64,000 nt of DNA from Flavobacteriales bacterium. Lineage in GTDB: Bacteria > Bacteroidota > Bacteroidia > Flavobacteriales_F > PHOS-HE28. Every line of letters begins with the position of its first letter. Position 1 is the stretch's first letter. The stretch spans positions 124,001-188,000 of the forward strand of contig JADKJM010000014.1 of the NCBI GenBank assembly GCA_016721005.1, read 5' to 3'. The translations under genes and the position numbers were made by a program. Shown here in pieces: positions 33,726 through 43,215 of this stretch. Under the pieces are notes generated by a model. It had not been told where the DNA came from. It did no database searches and saw nothing but the letters and a program-made list of their open reading frames with translations.

Positions 33726-36700
33726 CTATCCTCCAGCGCGTGGCTGGAAGAGCTTCATGAGCTTCGGGAAGGCTTCGTAGTACAGCGTCAAACCGAGGAT
33801 GAGCACCATCCCCCAAAGGACGAGCACGTTGGCCGCCACGGTGGGAAGACGCATGCCGAACAACCACTTCGACGGTGCATAGAACTGCGCGCCGAAGAAG
33901 CCGCTACGCATGGGCTCGAGATAGATCGGGTCGTTCTTCTGGATGAGCTCTCCTTCGTATTCCACGATCACGTGGACATCATTCTTGTTCGTGACGATAT
34001 CCGTCAGGCTTTCATTCCGGAAGCGGTCCAGTTCATCGAAGTACACACGACGCGCTTCGGGCGTTCCGGTGAGTTCCGCGATGCGCGCTTCCTTCAACCG
34101 CTCCGCATCCTTGTATGCAGTACGGTAGTGATGGGTCAAGGTCTGCAGGCTCGCTTCCACCTGCTCCAGCACGTCCTCATTGATCCGCTCCGGCGTCAAG
34201 CGATCCAGTACCTCCAGGTCGAATCCCGTAAGCGTCATTTTCTCCTTGGCCAGTTCGCGTTGGATCAGCGCGAGTTCATGAGCCATGTCCACACCCTCCG
34301 AATAGCCCCGCAACACGCGGCGAACATCCTCCACCTTGTTCTGGAGCTCGCGTACCCACAGATCCTTCTTCCAGTTGGAGGTCTTCATCTTCCGATCGAA
34401 GGCATAGAAGTTCTTCTCGTACGGGTTCTCCATGAACTGCGTCACGGCCAATGCCTCGTAAGCCCATCGCGAGGCCATGACATTGCCCAACAGTGGAACA
34501 CTTCGCTCCGATGCGAACCACGGATGCAACTTGTCGAACTTGACGATGATACCGCTGAAGAGCAGTTGTGGAATGATCAGGACCGGGATGAGGATGTAGA
34601 TCACTTTCGCGCTGTTGAAGCTCGCACTGACGTTCAGTCCGAGAACGTTGGCGAAACAGCTCACGCTGAAGAGGACCAGCCAGTGTACCCAACTCAACGC
34701 TTCGATGCCTAGCACCTTCGCACCTACCAAAGCAAAGAGCCCGGTCTGGATGGCCGAGATGATGAACATGAGTCCGAACTTGCTCATCAGGTAACTGAGC
34801 CAGCTCAGGTCGAGGAATTTCTCCCGCTGCAGGATCTTGCGGTCACGAATGATCTCCTCCGCACTTACGGTCAGACCCAGGAACAGCGCGACGATCACCG
34901 AGATGAACAGGTACTGGGGAATGTTGTCGTTGGTCCGGTAGATGTAAGCGGCAGCACTGCCTTCGTCGGTACGGTGGTACTTGAGGAAGAAGGACATGAA
35001 GAAGGCGAGCACAGGCGCCTCCAACAAGTTGATGAGCACATACTGCCTGTTGGCCAGTTTGCCCAACAGGTCGCGTTTGAAATAGACCTTGAACTGCTTG
35101 ATCCGATCAGGGATCGCGAAGGTGCTCTTGGGCACGCTGCGCTCATCCGGTACTTGCGCCACGCGAACCTCCATCTGTGCCCGGAACACCTCATTCCACG
35201 CTTCGGGACTGATCCTTCGCTGGTCGGTCTCATTGCCGTACTCATCCACCAAGCGTGCCTCGAGGATGTTGAAGATCTGTTCCGGGTTCACATTCCCGCA
35301 GGCCTGGCACTGTCCCACTTCGCTGTTCACCTGCCCGGTCACCTTCTTGAAATAGACCACGGCATCCACCGGGTCGCCGAGGTAGACCGGATTGCCTTCC
35401 TGATCCATGAGCAACAGGCGATCGAACAGCTTGAAGATCTCCGAGGACGGTTGATGGATGACCACAAAGACCAAGCGACCCTTCAGGGCCAGCTCCTTCA
35501 ACAGGTCCATGATGTTCTCCGAATCCCTGGAACTCAATCCGCTTGTCGGCTCATCCACGAAGAGCACGCTCGGTTCGCGGATCAATTCCAAGGCGATGTT
35601 CAACCGTTTGCGCTGGCCACCGCTGATGGTCTTGTCCAGCGGGCTGCCCACTTTGAGATCCTTCGCTTCGTACAAGCCGAGAGATTGCAACATGCGCAGC
35701 GTGCGCTCCGAGACCTGCTCGTCATTCATTCCGCCGAAGCACAGCTTGGCGTTGTAGAAGAGGTTCTGGAACACGGTGAGTTCCTCCATGAGCAGGTCGT
35801 CCTGGCTCACGTGGCCGATCACGCCCCTGATCCGTTCACGCTCCGTGTGCACATCGATGCCGTTGATCGTGACATGACCGCGACTCGGCGCCAGATTTCC
35901 ATTGAGGACATTGAGCAGCGTGCTCTTGCCACTGCCGCTACCACCCATGATCCCGATCAACTTGCCCGTGGTCTCGGCCAGATGCAATTCATGCAAACCG
36001 ATCCGACCGTTCGGGAAGGTGTACTCGATCGCGTCCGCCCGGAAGACGATCCGGGGCCGCCCGACCTTGGACATGAAGGCCGAAAGGATATCGCTGTAGT
36101 AGATGGGTACACCACTCGGTGGCCGCACATTACTGCCATTGCTCAGGACGTAGTGACTGTCCTTGCCGATCCGCTGACCATTCAGCAACACATCGTCCGA
36201 TCCGTTGTAGCGAATGACGTAGAGGTTCACGCTGGGCACATGCAGCACCCGCATCTCGCCGTTCAACCCGTGTGCGTGCAGGTGCTTCGCCTTGCCGTAC
36301 TTGTTCTCCACTGCCGCGTTGATGTAGAGCAGATTATCAGCGTCCGCGTGTACCTCGGCAGCGGCGCAGATGAAGGCCTTGCACCGCACGAAATCCTCCG
36401 GCCCGATGTTGAACGTATCCGCGACGATCATCACGAACTCGTTCTCCTGTTCCGTCACCAGGTTGTCCGCGTGGATGAACTCGAGCAAATGAACAAGTAC
36501 CACGAACTTCTGGTGCTGGTTCAGTTCCTCATTCATCTGGGTACAGATGCGCAGCACCTTCACGGAGTTCAGTGAAGTGCGCTTCCTACCACTTCGGCTT
36601 GCACCACCTGCAGAGTGGAAGGCCTGTACGAAGGCCTGGTACCGCGCCATGTGCGCCGCAGCCGCTTCCGGGTTGAATTGCTTCCGGAGGAATCGTTCCA

Positions 36701-36800
36701 GAATGGCCGCGTTCTCCGGCCGCGCTCCTTGCGCCACATCCTCCCCTTTCGCGATGATCGCGAACAGGTGCAGCAAAGCCTTGAGGATCTTCTCGCTCAT
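33726..36800 (-). CDS. ABC transporter with TerB-like and FHA-like N-terminal regions
   Basis: A 1024-residue ATPase-permease fusion of ABCG/ABC-2 type. Residues ~1-165 are helical with TerB-like spacing (HQKFVVLVHLLEFIHADNLVTEQENEF). Residues ~185-245 look like an FHA domain (NLYVIRYNGSDDVLLNGQRI, then DSHYVLSNGS). The nucleotide-binding domain follows: Walker A GGSGSGKST at 286-294, signature ISGGQRKRLN, Walker B LFVDEPTSG. Six transmembrane helices cover ~590-860. A ~120-residue soluble helical section (from LKTSNWKKDL to FGAQFY) precedes a last helix at ~985-1005. The substrate is unknown. Such chimeras occur in Bacteroidota, but the regulatory N-terminus suggests phospho-dependent control. 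Confidence 0.85.
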   Translation of the reverse strand: MSEKILKALLHLFAIIAKGEDVAQGARPENAAILERFLRKQFNPEAAAAHMARYQAFVQAFHSAGGASRSGRKRTSLNSVKVLRICTQMNEELNQHQKFVVLVHLLEFIHADNLVTEQENEFVMIVADTFNIGPEDFVRCKAFICAAAEVHADADNLLYINAAVENKYGKAKHLHAHGLNGEMRVLHVPSVNLYVIRYNGSDDVLLNGQRIGKDSHYVLSNGSNVRPPSGVPIYYSDILSAFMSKVGRPRIVFRADAIEYTFPNGRIGLHELHLAETTGKLIGIMGGSGSGKSTLLNVLNGNLAPSRGHVTINGIDVHTERERIRGVIGHVSQDDLLMEELTVFQNLFYNAKLCFGGMNDEQVSERTLRMLQSLGLYEAKDLKVGSPLDKTISGGQRKRLNIALELIREPSVLFVDEPTSGLSSRDSENIMDLLKELALKGRLVFVVIHQPSSEIFKLFDRLLLMDQEGNPVYLGDPVDAVVYFKKVTGQVNSEVGQCQACGNVNPEQIFNILEARLVDEYGNETDQRRISPEAWNEVFRAQMEVRVAQVPDERSVPKSTFAIPDRIKQFKVYFKRDLLGKLANRQYVLINLLEAPVLAFFMSFFLKYHRTDEGSAAAYIYRTNDNIPQYLFISVIVALFLGLTVSAEEIIRDRKILQREKFLDLSWLSYLMSKFGLMFIISAIQTGLFALVGAKVLGIEALSWVHWLVLFSVSCFANVLGLNVSASFNSAKVIYILIPVLIIPQLLFSGIIVKFDKLHPWFASERSVPLLGNVMASRWAYEALAVTQFMENPYEKNFYAFDRKMKTSNWKKDLWVRELQNKVEDVRRVLRGYSEGVDMAHELALIQRELAKEKMTLTGFDLEVLDRLTPERINEDVLEQVEASLQTLTHHYRTAYKDAERLKEARIAELTGTPEARRVYFDELDRFRNESLTDIVTNKNDVHVIVEYEGELIQKNDPIYLEPMRSGFFGAQFYAPSKWLFGMRLPTVAANVLVLWGMVLILGLTLYYEAFPKLMKLFQPRAGG

Positions 36801-36840
36801 CCGTCCAGTAGCCCCGGGAGTCGCATAGACCCCAAAAAGA

Positions 36841-36865
36841 GCGCCCCTCTTTACGGGAGGGGCGC
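36841..36865 (-). terminator. Rho-independent terminator of the 38.2-36.9 kb gene pair
   Basis: Read on the minus strand, a 9 bp stem (arm GCGCCCCTC, 36841-36849 with 36857-36865) with a 7 nt loop is followed by CTTTTTGG. It lies 25 bp past the stop of the secreted protein gene and immediately upstream of the ABC transporter, isolating the two transcription units. Confidence 0.85.
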
Positions 36866-36889
36866 CTGAATGTTACCGGGAAAAGGACG

Positions 36890-37306
36890 CTACTTCTTGA
36901 AGCCCATGAGCATCACGGCACAGCCGCTGCCCGCTTTGGTGGGATCGAGGTTGGCCTCGATGATCACATCGATCGTGTTGGCGATCGTAAGATCCCAGAA
37001 CGGAGCGTTGTGGTGATCCTTATTGGTGTACAACAGGTTCCGTTCCTGATCGAACACACTGAAGAGCAGGATGCCGTCGCTGTCCCCGCTGCATGCGGCG
37101 ATGCGATAAGTGGTCCCACCAAAGAGCGTAAGCTGGAATTCGGCGGTCTCATCCCCTTGCAACAACGCCCGGTAGAACTGGCCGTCCGGGATGTAGTTGG
37201 TGGTGATGTGCGCTTCGCAACGACTTGCGATGGATTGACACAAGGTCTGTGCTTGTGTGGTAGCCGATGCGGTGAGCAACAGGGCGAGGGAAAGTGTCCT
37301 GGTCAT
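36890..37306 (-). CDS. Small secreted protein of unknown function
   Basis: A 138-residue exported protein with a signal peptide (MTRTLSLALLLTASATTQAQ). The mature part is a compact beta-rich domain with cysteines at residues 23, 29, 74 and about 129, suggesting disulfides: GTTYRIAACSGDSDGILLFSVFDQERNLLYTN resembles a bacterial pre-peptidase-like or lectin-like beta sandwich, but I cannot name it. It lies 2 bp after the stop of the upstream lipoprotein gene and shares its terminator. Confidence 0.75.
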   Translation of the reverse strand: MTRTLSLALLLTASATTQAQTLCQSIASRCEAHITTNYIPDGQFYRALLQGDETAEFQLTLFGGTTYRIAACSGDSDGILLFSVFDQERNLLYTNKDHHNAPFWDLTIANTIDVIIEANLDPTKAGSGCAVMLMGFKK

Positions 37307-37308
37307 GT

Positions 37309-38202
37309 TCAGGCGAGGATCATGTTGCGCAGTGCGGCAACCTTGGCAGTGATGGAAGTAAGTTGCTCCGCCGGGATCTCCACGGCGACGGTGCTATTGA
37401 TGAAGGTGGTCTTCGCAGCGGCGTCGGTGACCGGTGGTTCGAACTTGTAGGCGATGGTGATCTTCTCGAATTCCGCGCTCAGATCCTTGAGGCCCGCGAT
37501 CAGTGCAACGGCTGCACCTTCCTTATCCGTTGCGGCCAGGAGTTCCACCAACCCGGCAAGGGTCTTCTTCTGCTCCCCCACTCGCGCCATCAGGACCTTG
37601 TCCTTCATGGCGGCCGGGTCGGCAAGGGAAAGGTGCATGGATTCGATCCAACCACCAGTGAGAACGAGTGCGCTCACATCGTCGCGATCACTGTTCTTCA
37701 GGTATTGATCCGCTGCGCGGAACGCGACGCCCGTCAGGCGAAGGAGGCTATCCTCATTACCCATGCTCGACTTGAACCGATCAAGGAGCGCACGATCGAA
37801 CGCATTGGTCAATTCCAACCGACCACCCAAACGCTCCACCGCTTGCATGGTGGCGAGAGCGCGTTGCCCGTCCTTGTGAACGGTGACGTAGGAAAGGTCC
37901 GCTCCGAACACACCGAGCAAGGTGGCCTGAGCAGCTTTTCCGCTCACGGCATCACCCTTCTCCAATGGTGCGGTGAGTTCCTTCTGGTATTTCAATCCCG
38001 CCTTGCGGATGGCCAACGCGGTTTGAGTGGGCGATGGGACACTGAAGAGTTTCCCGCCGATGCCGAATACCTCGGCGCTCGGGGTTTCTTGGACGGTGGC
38101 CAGACTGTCGGCTTGTTGCCCTTCGCCTTCACCCGACCCACCGCACGAGGCTAGGAGGAATGATAGGCCGAAGACGCCTGTGAGTGATCGGAGCGATGCC
38201 AT
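37309..38202 (-). CDS. Lipoprotein of unknown function
   Basis: A 297-residue predicted lipoprotein. The ATG at 38202 gives MASLRSLTGVFGLSFLLASCGG with the lipobox LASC; a longer ORF to 38346 runs into the permease region. The mature protein is strongly helical and charged (long stretches of Ala, Leu, Lys, Asp and Glu such as AAQATLLGVFGADLSYVTVHK and AEFEKITIAYKFEPP), with conserved-looking GGWIESMHLSL. This protein type (surface or periplasmic, all-alpha) is known in Flavobacteriales without function. It is co-transcribed with the small secreted protein downstream. Confidence 0.8.
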   Translation of the reverse strand: MASLRSLTGVFGLSFLLASCGGSGEGEGQQADSLATVQETPSAEVFGIGGKLFSVPSPTQTALAIRKAGLKYQKELTAPLEKGDAVSGKAAQATLLGVFGADLSYVTVHKDGQRALATMQAVERLGGRLELTNAFDRALLDRFKSSMGNEDSLLRLTGVAFRAADQYLKNSDRDDVSALVLTGGWIESMHLSLADPAAMKDKVLMARVGEQKKTLAGLVELLAATDKEGAAVALIAGLKDLSAEFEKITIAYKFEPPVTDAAAKTTFINSTVAVEIPAEQLTSITAKVAALRNMILA

Positions 38203-38278
38203 TGCTGATAAGGGGGCTAGTGGAAGTTGCAGCGCCGAAGGTAAACGGGGTGATCCGGGGCCTCCCGGTCGGTCGGTG

Positions 38279-39565
38279 TCAGTTTTCAACAGCGTGGGCT
38301 TGATGCGCCTTTGTGCGCCGATCACGAGCGACAGCCCATAGACCATATGCGCCGATCACGAAGTAGCACGGAAGCAGGATCGCATACGCCATGCGTGGGC
38401 CGATCGTAGGCATCGCTGCGAATGAACCATACACCATCGGAAGGAGCGCCCCGCCAGCGATGGCCATGATCAACAACGCGCTCGCTGTTTTGGTATGCCG
38501 TCCCAGCCCTTCAATGGCGAGCGGCCAGATAGCAGGCCATACCAACGCGTTGGAGATGCCGAGCACCGCGATGCACAGGACCGATGTGTAGCCTGTGGTC
38601 AGCAGGGCCACCAAGGTGATGCCCACACCGAGCACCGCCGATCCGGTGAGCGCAGCGGATTGGCTGATCCACCGGGGAATGGCGAAGATGCCCACGAAGT
38701 ATCCCATCACCATGCAGATGAGCGTGTAGCTCGTCAAGTGTTTTGCTTCAGAGAGCGGCAATCCCTGCGATTGCCCGTAACCGGGGATCGTATCACCGGC
38801 GATCACCTCGGCACCCACGTAAAGGAAGAGTGCGAGCACACCGAACCAGAGTTGCGGGTAACTGAAAATGGATCGGCCATCCGATGCATTGCCCGGTGCG
38901 TCCACTTCGGGATCGAGCTCCGGCAACGGTGCGAAACGAACGAGCAGGCCGAGCGCGAACAACACTACGGTCATCACCATGTACGGCATGATCACGCGAA
39001 GCGCCAACGCATCCAATCGTGCATCGTGTGCATCACCGTGCAACCCGGCCAGTTCCACTTGCAATTGATCCGCATCACCAAGCAGGACCGCGCCGAGGAT
39101 CAACGGTGCCAACACCCCTGCCAACTTGTTGCAGATCCCCATGATACTGATCCGTGCTGCGGCGCTTTCGATCGGACCCACCACGGTGATGTACGGGTTG
39201 CTGGCGGTCTGGAGCAAGGACAGCCCCGTGCCGATCACGAACAAGCCGAGCAGGAACAGCGGATACGATCGCGCTTGCGCTGCGGGAATGAACAACAACG
39301 CTCCCAGCGCCATCACCCAAAGGCCGTACATCATGCCGCGTTTCATACCGGTGCGGCCAAGGACCCACGCCATGGGCAAGGCCGTAACCGTATAGGCGAT
39401 GTAGAACGCGAAGGTGACGTAGAACGGCTCGGCTCCTTGATCAAGCTGGCAGATGATCTTCAGGTAGCTGATCAGCGGACCATTGATCCACGTGACGAAC
39501 CCGAAGAGGAAGAACAGCGCACCCAGAATGATGATGGCCGAGGTGGTACGGCTGTTCGTTCGCAT
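38279..39565 (-). CDS. MFS sugar permease, FucP/glucose-galactose type
   Basis: A 428-residue, twelve-helix major facilitator with FFLFGFVTWINGPLISYLK in helix 1, the FucP-like FYIAYTVTALPMAWVLGRTGMKRGMMYG (motif A region), and SLLQTASNPYITVVGP, the NPYI element of the fucose:proton symporter family. A related motif YVGAEVIAGDTIPGY occurs in the second half. Substrate is likely a hexose or fucose taken up with protons, but no sugar-utilisation gene is next to it. The ATG at 39565 begins MRTNSRTTSAI. Neighbours are a small basic protein and the lipoprotein pair. Confidence 0.9.
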   Translation of the reverse strand: MRTNSRTTSAIIILGALFFLFGFVTWINGPLISYLKIICQLDQGAEPFYVTFAFYIAYTVTALPMAWVLGRTGMKRGMMYGLWVMALGALLFIPAAQARSYPLFLLGLFVIGTGLSLLQTASNPYITVVGPIESAAARISIMGICNKLAGVLAPLILGAVLLGDADQLQVELAGLHGDAHDARLDALALRVIMPYMVMTVVLFALGLLVRFAPLPELDPEVDAPGNASDGRSIFSYPQLWFGVLALFLYVGAEVIAGDTIPGYGQSQGLPLSEAKHLTSYTLICMVMGYFVGIFAIPRWISQSAALTGSAVLGVGITLVALLTTGYTSVLCIAVLGISNALVWPAIWPLAIEGLGRHTKTASALLIMAIAGGALLPMVYGSFAAMPTIGPRMAYAILLPCYFVIGAYGLWAVARDRRTKAHQAHAVEN

Positions 39566-39655
39566 GCAGAAGGATCTTGGCGGTGAAAGTAGAAGCACCT
39601 CTTCCCGAGGAAGGAACACCCATCCACTCCTCGTACACACCCCGATGTCGATGGA

Positions 39656-39820
39656 TCACCAGTTCACTGCGCGCTTGTAATAGCGCGGGAAACGGATCCG
39701 CTTCCGCAGCGCCCGGTAGTAAGCGTTCCACTGGGGTGTTGCCGTATCGTACACGGAGTTCAACTCCTTGGCCGCACCGTCATCGCCCGTTTGCGGGACC
39801 TTCTTCTTCTTCGCTCCCAT
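39656..39820 (-). CDS. Small basic protein (54 residues), tentative
   Basis: MGAKKKKVPQTGDDGAAKEL begins a 54-residue ORF ending in RFPRYYKRAVNW. It is lysine/arginine rich at both ends, with an aromatic-rich middle (TPQWNAYYRAL), as in some nucleic-acid-binding or small ribosome-associated proteins. No known family comes to mind. It lies upstream of the permease gene in the same direction and divergent from priA, 69 bp away. Codon use is like its neighbours. It may be a real small gene or a chance ORF. Confidence 0.4.
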   Translation of the reverse strand: MGAKKKKVPQTGDDGAAKELNSVYDTATPQWNAYYRALRKRIRFPRYYKRAVNW

Positions 39821-39889
39821 ACCCAACGGACAAGTCGAGCGCACCGATCGTTGCCTCGTTCAGGCGTGCATCCGCCATCTGACGATCCC

Positions 39890-42379
39890 ATGACATGCCC
39901 CCGTGCAGCACCTTTGCGTTCCCCGCCCGTGTTCGCTGATGTGATCCTCCCGCTGGCCGTTCCCGGCCTGTTCACCTTCGCTATCCCCGAAGGCATCGGC
40001 CCCATCGCGCCCGGCGTTCGCGTGGCCGTGCCCTTCGGCAAGGGTGGCAAATTGTACGGCGGCCTCGTGCGTCATGTGCGCGAACAAGCACCGAACGTGC
40101 GCACACCGCGCGACATCCTCTCCGTGCTGGATGCGCAACCGGTCGTGACACCTGAACAGATGGAACTCTGGGACAGGATCGCCACGCATTATCTGTGTAC
40201 TGTTGGTGAAGTGATGATCGCCGCGTTGCCTGCCCAACTCACGTTGGGTAGCGAGACCCGCATCGTCCCGAACGTTACCGAAGGATCGCGTCCGCCGCAT
40301 GATCGGCGCACCGCGATGATCATCGACGCGCTGGAGCGACAGGAAGTGCTGACCATGGCGCAGGCCGGAGAACTGCTCGGATTGAAGGATCCGCTGCCGG
40401 TGATCAAGCGCATGATGGACGAAGGCGTGGTCCTGCTGGAAGAGGACCTACGCGATACGTGGAAGCCGCGCACCGTGACATACGTGCAACTGACCACAGC
40501 AGCACAGGATGAAGAAGCCTTGCACACGTGGTTCGATCAACTGGAGAAGAAAGCGCCGAAGCAGTTGCACCTCTTGATGCGGTACGTGGAATTGTCGCGG
40601 TGCTTCAGTGATGCCGCACTTGAAGTGAGCCGCGATGAATTGCTGCACCGGAGCGATGCATCCTCGGCGGTCCTGAAACAATTGGTGGAGAAAGGCCTTT
40701 TTGAAACCTACGAGCGCGAGGCCGGGACGCCATCCACGGAGCGGATGGAGAAACCAGGTCCGGAACTTTCCGAAGCGCAAGCGACCGCGCTTCGTGAATT
40801 ACGCACGTCGTTCGTGGAGCATCCCGTTGTTCTCTTACGCGGTGTCACCTCCAGCGGAAAGACCGAGTTGTATACCACGCTCTTCGACGAGATCACGGAA
40901 GCGGACGGACAGGTCCTCTACCTCTTGCCGGAGATCGCGCTCACCACACAGATCATCGAACGGTTGCGCGCACGCTTCGGTGATCGGATCGCGGTGTACC
41001 ACTCGCGCATGTCGCAACGCGATCGCACCGAATTGTGGATGCGCATGGTGAACGACACCGATGCGCCACGGATCGTGGTCGGTGCGCGGTCCGCACTCTT
41101 CCTTCCCTTCCGGCGCTTGCAATTGGTGGTCGTGGATGAGGAGCACGACCCAAGCTACAAGCAACACGATCCGGCGCCGCGATACAACGCACGGGACATG
41201 GCCGTTGTGCTGGCCAGCCTGCACGGCGCGCACACATTGCTCGGATCGGCGACCCCGAGCTTGGAGAGCATGTTCAATGCGAAGACCGGGAAGTACGGCT
41301 CGGTGGAATTGCTTTCGCGTTTCGGTGATGTGGCCATGCCCACGATCCAACTCGTGGACCTCCGTGATGCACAGCGCCGGAAGCAAATGCGCGGGCATCT
41401 TAGCGTGACACTGATCGAAGCCCTTCAGCAAACGTTGCAACGGCGCGAGCAAGCCATCCTGTTCCAGAACAGGCGCGGCTATGTGCCGGTATGGCAATGC
41501 GAGCAATGCGCGTGGGTGCCTGAGTGCGATCACTGCGATGTGAGCCTCACCTACCACAAGCGTCAACATCAACTGCGCTGTCATTATTGCGGCCGCAACT
41601 ATCCGCCACCCACGCAGTGCGGACAATGCGGTGGCATGCGTTTGAAGATGATCGGTTTCGGAACGGAGAAGATCGAGGAGGAACTCGCCGAATTCCTACC
41701 GGAAGCACGCGTGGCACGTATGGACCAGGACACCACGCGCGGCAAACAAGCGTTGGATCGGATCATCACCGGGTTCGCGCAAGGGTCCATCGACATCCTC
41801 GTTGGCACGCAGATGGTGACGAAGGGATTGGACTTCGCACATGTGCGTTTGGTGGGGATCCTTCACGCGGACAGCCTGTTGCGATTCCCTGACTTCCGCG
41901 CACACGAGCGCGCCTTCCAACTAATGGCCCAAGTAGCAGGCCGCGCTGGCAGGCGCAAGGAGGCCGGCACGGTACTGATCCAAGTACACGAGGTGAAGAA
42001 CCCCGTGCTCGGTTTCGTGATGGAACACGACGTGGAAGGGATGTTCTCACGGGAGATCGAGCACAGGAAATTGCACGGGTATCCACCGTTCACGCGGTTG
42101 ATCGCATTAACGCTTCGCCACCGCAACGAGGAACGTGTGGCCGCTGCAGCCGCGGATCTCGCCACGGCGTTGCGCGAACGATTGGGTGAACGTGTGCTCG
42201 GTCCGGATATCCCCGGTGTGGCTTGGGTGAAGGACCGTCACTTGCGAAAGCTGTTGATCAAGCTGCGCCGAAGTGCTCACAACGAAGAGAAACAATTCGT
42301 TCGCGACACGATCGATCGGCTCTTCGCCGAACCGGAACACCGCGCGGTGCAGTTGATCACGGACGTGGATCCCGTGTGA
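39890..42379 (+). CDS. priA: Primosomal protein N' (replication restart helicase)
   Basis: PriA recognises stalled forks and loads the replisome. The 829-residue protein has the N-terminal DNA-binding domain (FADVILPLAVPGLFTFAIPEG), a helicase core with Walker A VTSSGKTELY and DEEHD, and the zinc-binding section with the eight-cysteine pattern CEQC..CDHC..CHYC..CGQC near the middle. The second RecA-like domain contains VGTQMVTKGLDF, and QVAGRAGR ends it. The ATG at 39890 is used since upstream codons have no family match. Length is normal for Bacteroidota. It is monocistronic. Confidence 0.96.
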   Translation: MTCPRAAPLRSPPVFADVILPLAVPGLFTFAIPEGIGPIAPGVRVAVPFGKGGKLYGGLVRHVREQAPNVRTPRDILSVLDAQPVVTPEQMELWDRIATHYLCTVGEVMIAALPAQLTLGSETRIVPNVTEGSRPPHDRRTAMIIDALERQEVLTMAQAGELLGLKDPLPVIKRMMDEGVVLLEEDLRDTWKPRTVTYVQLTTAAQDEEALHTWFDQLEKKAPKQLHLLMRYVELSRCFSDAALEVSRDELLHRSDASSAVLKQLVEKGLFETYEREAGTPSTERMEKPGPELSEAQATALRELRTSFVEHPVVLLRGVTSSGKTELYTTLFDEITEADGQVLYLLPEIALTTQIIERLRARFGDRIAVYHSRMSQRDRTELWMRMVNDTDAPRIVVGARSALFLPFRRLQLVVVDEEHDPSYKQHDPAPRYNARDMAVVLASLHGAHTLLGSATPSLESMFNAKTGKYGSVELLSRFGDVAMPTIQLVDLRDAQRRKQMRGHLSVTLIEALQQTLQRREQAILFQNRRGYVPVWQCEQCAWVPECDHCDVSLTYHKRQHQLRCHYCGRNYPPPTQCGQCGGMRLKMIGFGTEKIEEELAEFLPEARVARMDQDTTRGKQALDRIITGFAQGSIDILVGTQMVTKGLDFAHVRLVGILHADSLLRFPDFRAHERAFQLMAQVAGRAGRRKEAGTVLIQVHEVKNPVLGFVMEHDVEGMFSREIEHRKLHGYPPFTRLIALTLRHRNEERVAAAAADLATALRERLGERVLGPDIPGVAWVKDRHLRKLLIKLRRSAHNEEKQFVRDTIDRLFAEPEHRAVQLITDVDPV

Positions 42380-42510
42380 TCGGTCGGATCAACAGTGGAT
42401 ACCGATCGTGAAGGTCAATGCACGATCACGAGTGAAGTGAACGCGCCATCGGTCGCCCCTGCGCGCAGGACATCCGTGTCGCTACCGTCGGCCAATGATG
42501 AGGACATGCA

Positions 42511-43215
42511 TTATGATCCAACGGAACCATCGTCCACCATATTGGACAAGGCCAGCCAGATCGGGCTGGATGGTGGATCGGCTTTTACGAAGACCGGTAC
42601 ATCGAGCACCGGATGTGTGAAACGCAGCGAACGCGCGTGCAGTGCAATACTCCGGTCCTTCTCACCGCGGCGTGCGCCATACTTCACATCGCCCTTGATC
42701 GTGTGGCCCCAGGCCGCAAGTTGCGCGCGGATCTGGTGGAAGGCACCGCCCAAGGGAGTGATCCCGACCAACGCGTACCGATCGCCTTGGGCCAACCGGC
42801 GCACCGTGATGCGAAGCATTTCATCCGTCGGTGACGGATCCCGGATGACGATCGCGCGACGACTTTTCGTGTCGTGCCGAAGTGCGTTGTCCAGCTTCCA
42901 TTCCTGCTCACCTTCGGGAAGGCGCCCTTCCACAATGGCGAGGTAGTGCTTGACCACCAAGCGTTCCCGGAAGAGATCATTCATCGCACTGTTCACCGAA
43001 GCGTTGCGCGACAAGAGCACCACGCCGCTCACCGGACGATCGATCCGATGCGGCAGTTCCAACCCCGGTTCGTTCCGCCCGTCGCGCAGGATGGTCAACA
43101 GATCGCGATCACCGGACTGATCCGGAAGCACCGGCATTCCGGCCGGTTTGCGGACGATCAGCAGCGATGGATCCTCGAACAGGATCGGCACCGCTTGCCC
43201 ATCAGTACTGCTCAT
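42511..43215 (-). CDS. RluA-family pseudouridine synthase
   Basis: A 234-residue enzyme that converts uridine to pseudouridine in rRNA or tRNA. The catalytic motif is HRIDRPVSG with Asp59; further elements are YLAIVEG and GAFHQIRAQLAAWG, plus YGARRGEKDRSIALHARSL. The ATG at 43215 (MSSTDGQAVPILFEDPSLL) gives the normal short N-terminus without an S4 domain; longer starts are not conserved. It overlaps the panB stop by 14 bp and is downstream of panB on the same strand, so co-transcription is likely. The exact target site in RNA is undetermined. Confidence 0.92.
   Translation of the reverse strand: MSSTDGQAVPILFEDPSLLIVRKPAGMPVLPDQSGDRDLLTILRDGRNEPGLELPHRIDRPVSGVVLLSRNASVNSAMNDLFRERLVVKHYLAIVEGRLPEGEQEWKLDNALRHDTKSRRAIVIRDPSPTDEMLRITVRRLAQGDRYALVGITPLGGAFHQIRAQLAAWGHTIKGDVKYGARRGEKDRSIALHARSLRFTHPVLDVPVFVKADPPSSPIWLALSNMVDDGSVGS

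Noticed and set aside
38495..39586. 363-residue plus-strand frame within the MFS gene
   Set aside because: Antisense to a twelve-helix permease with clear FucP motifs; composition is histidine/arginine-rich without domain.
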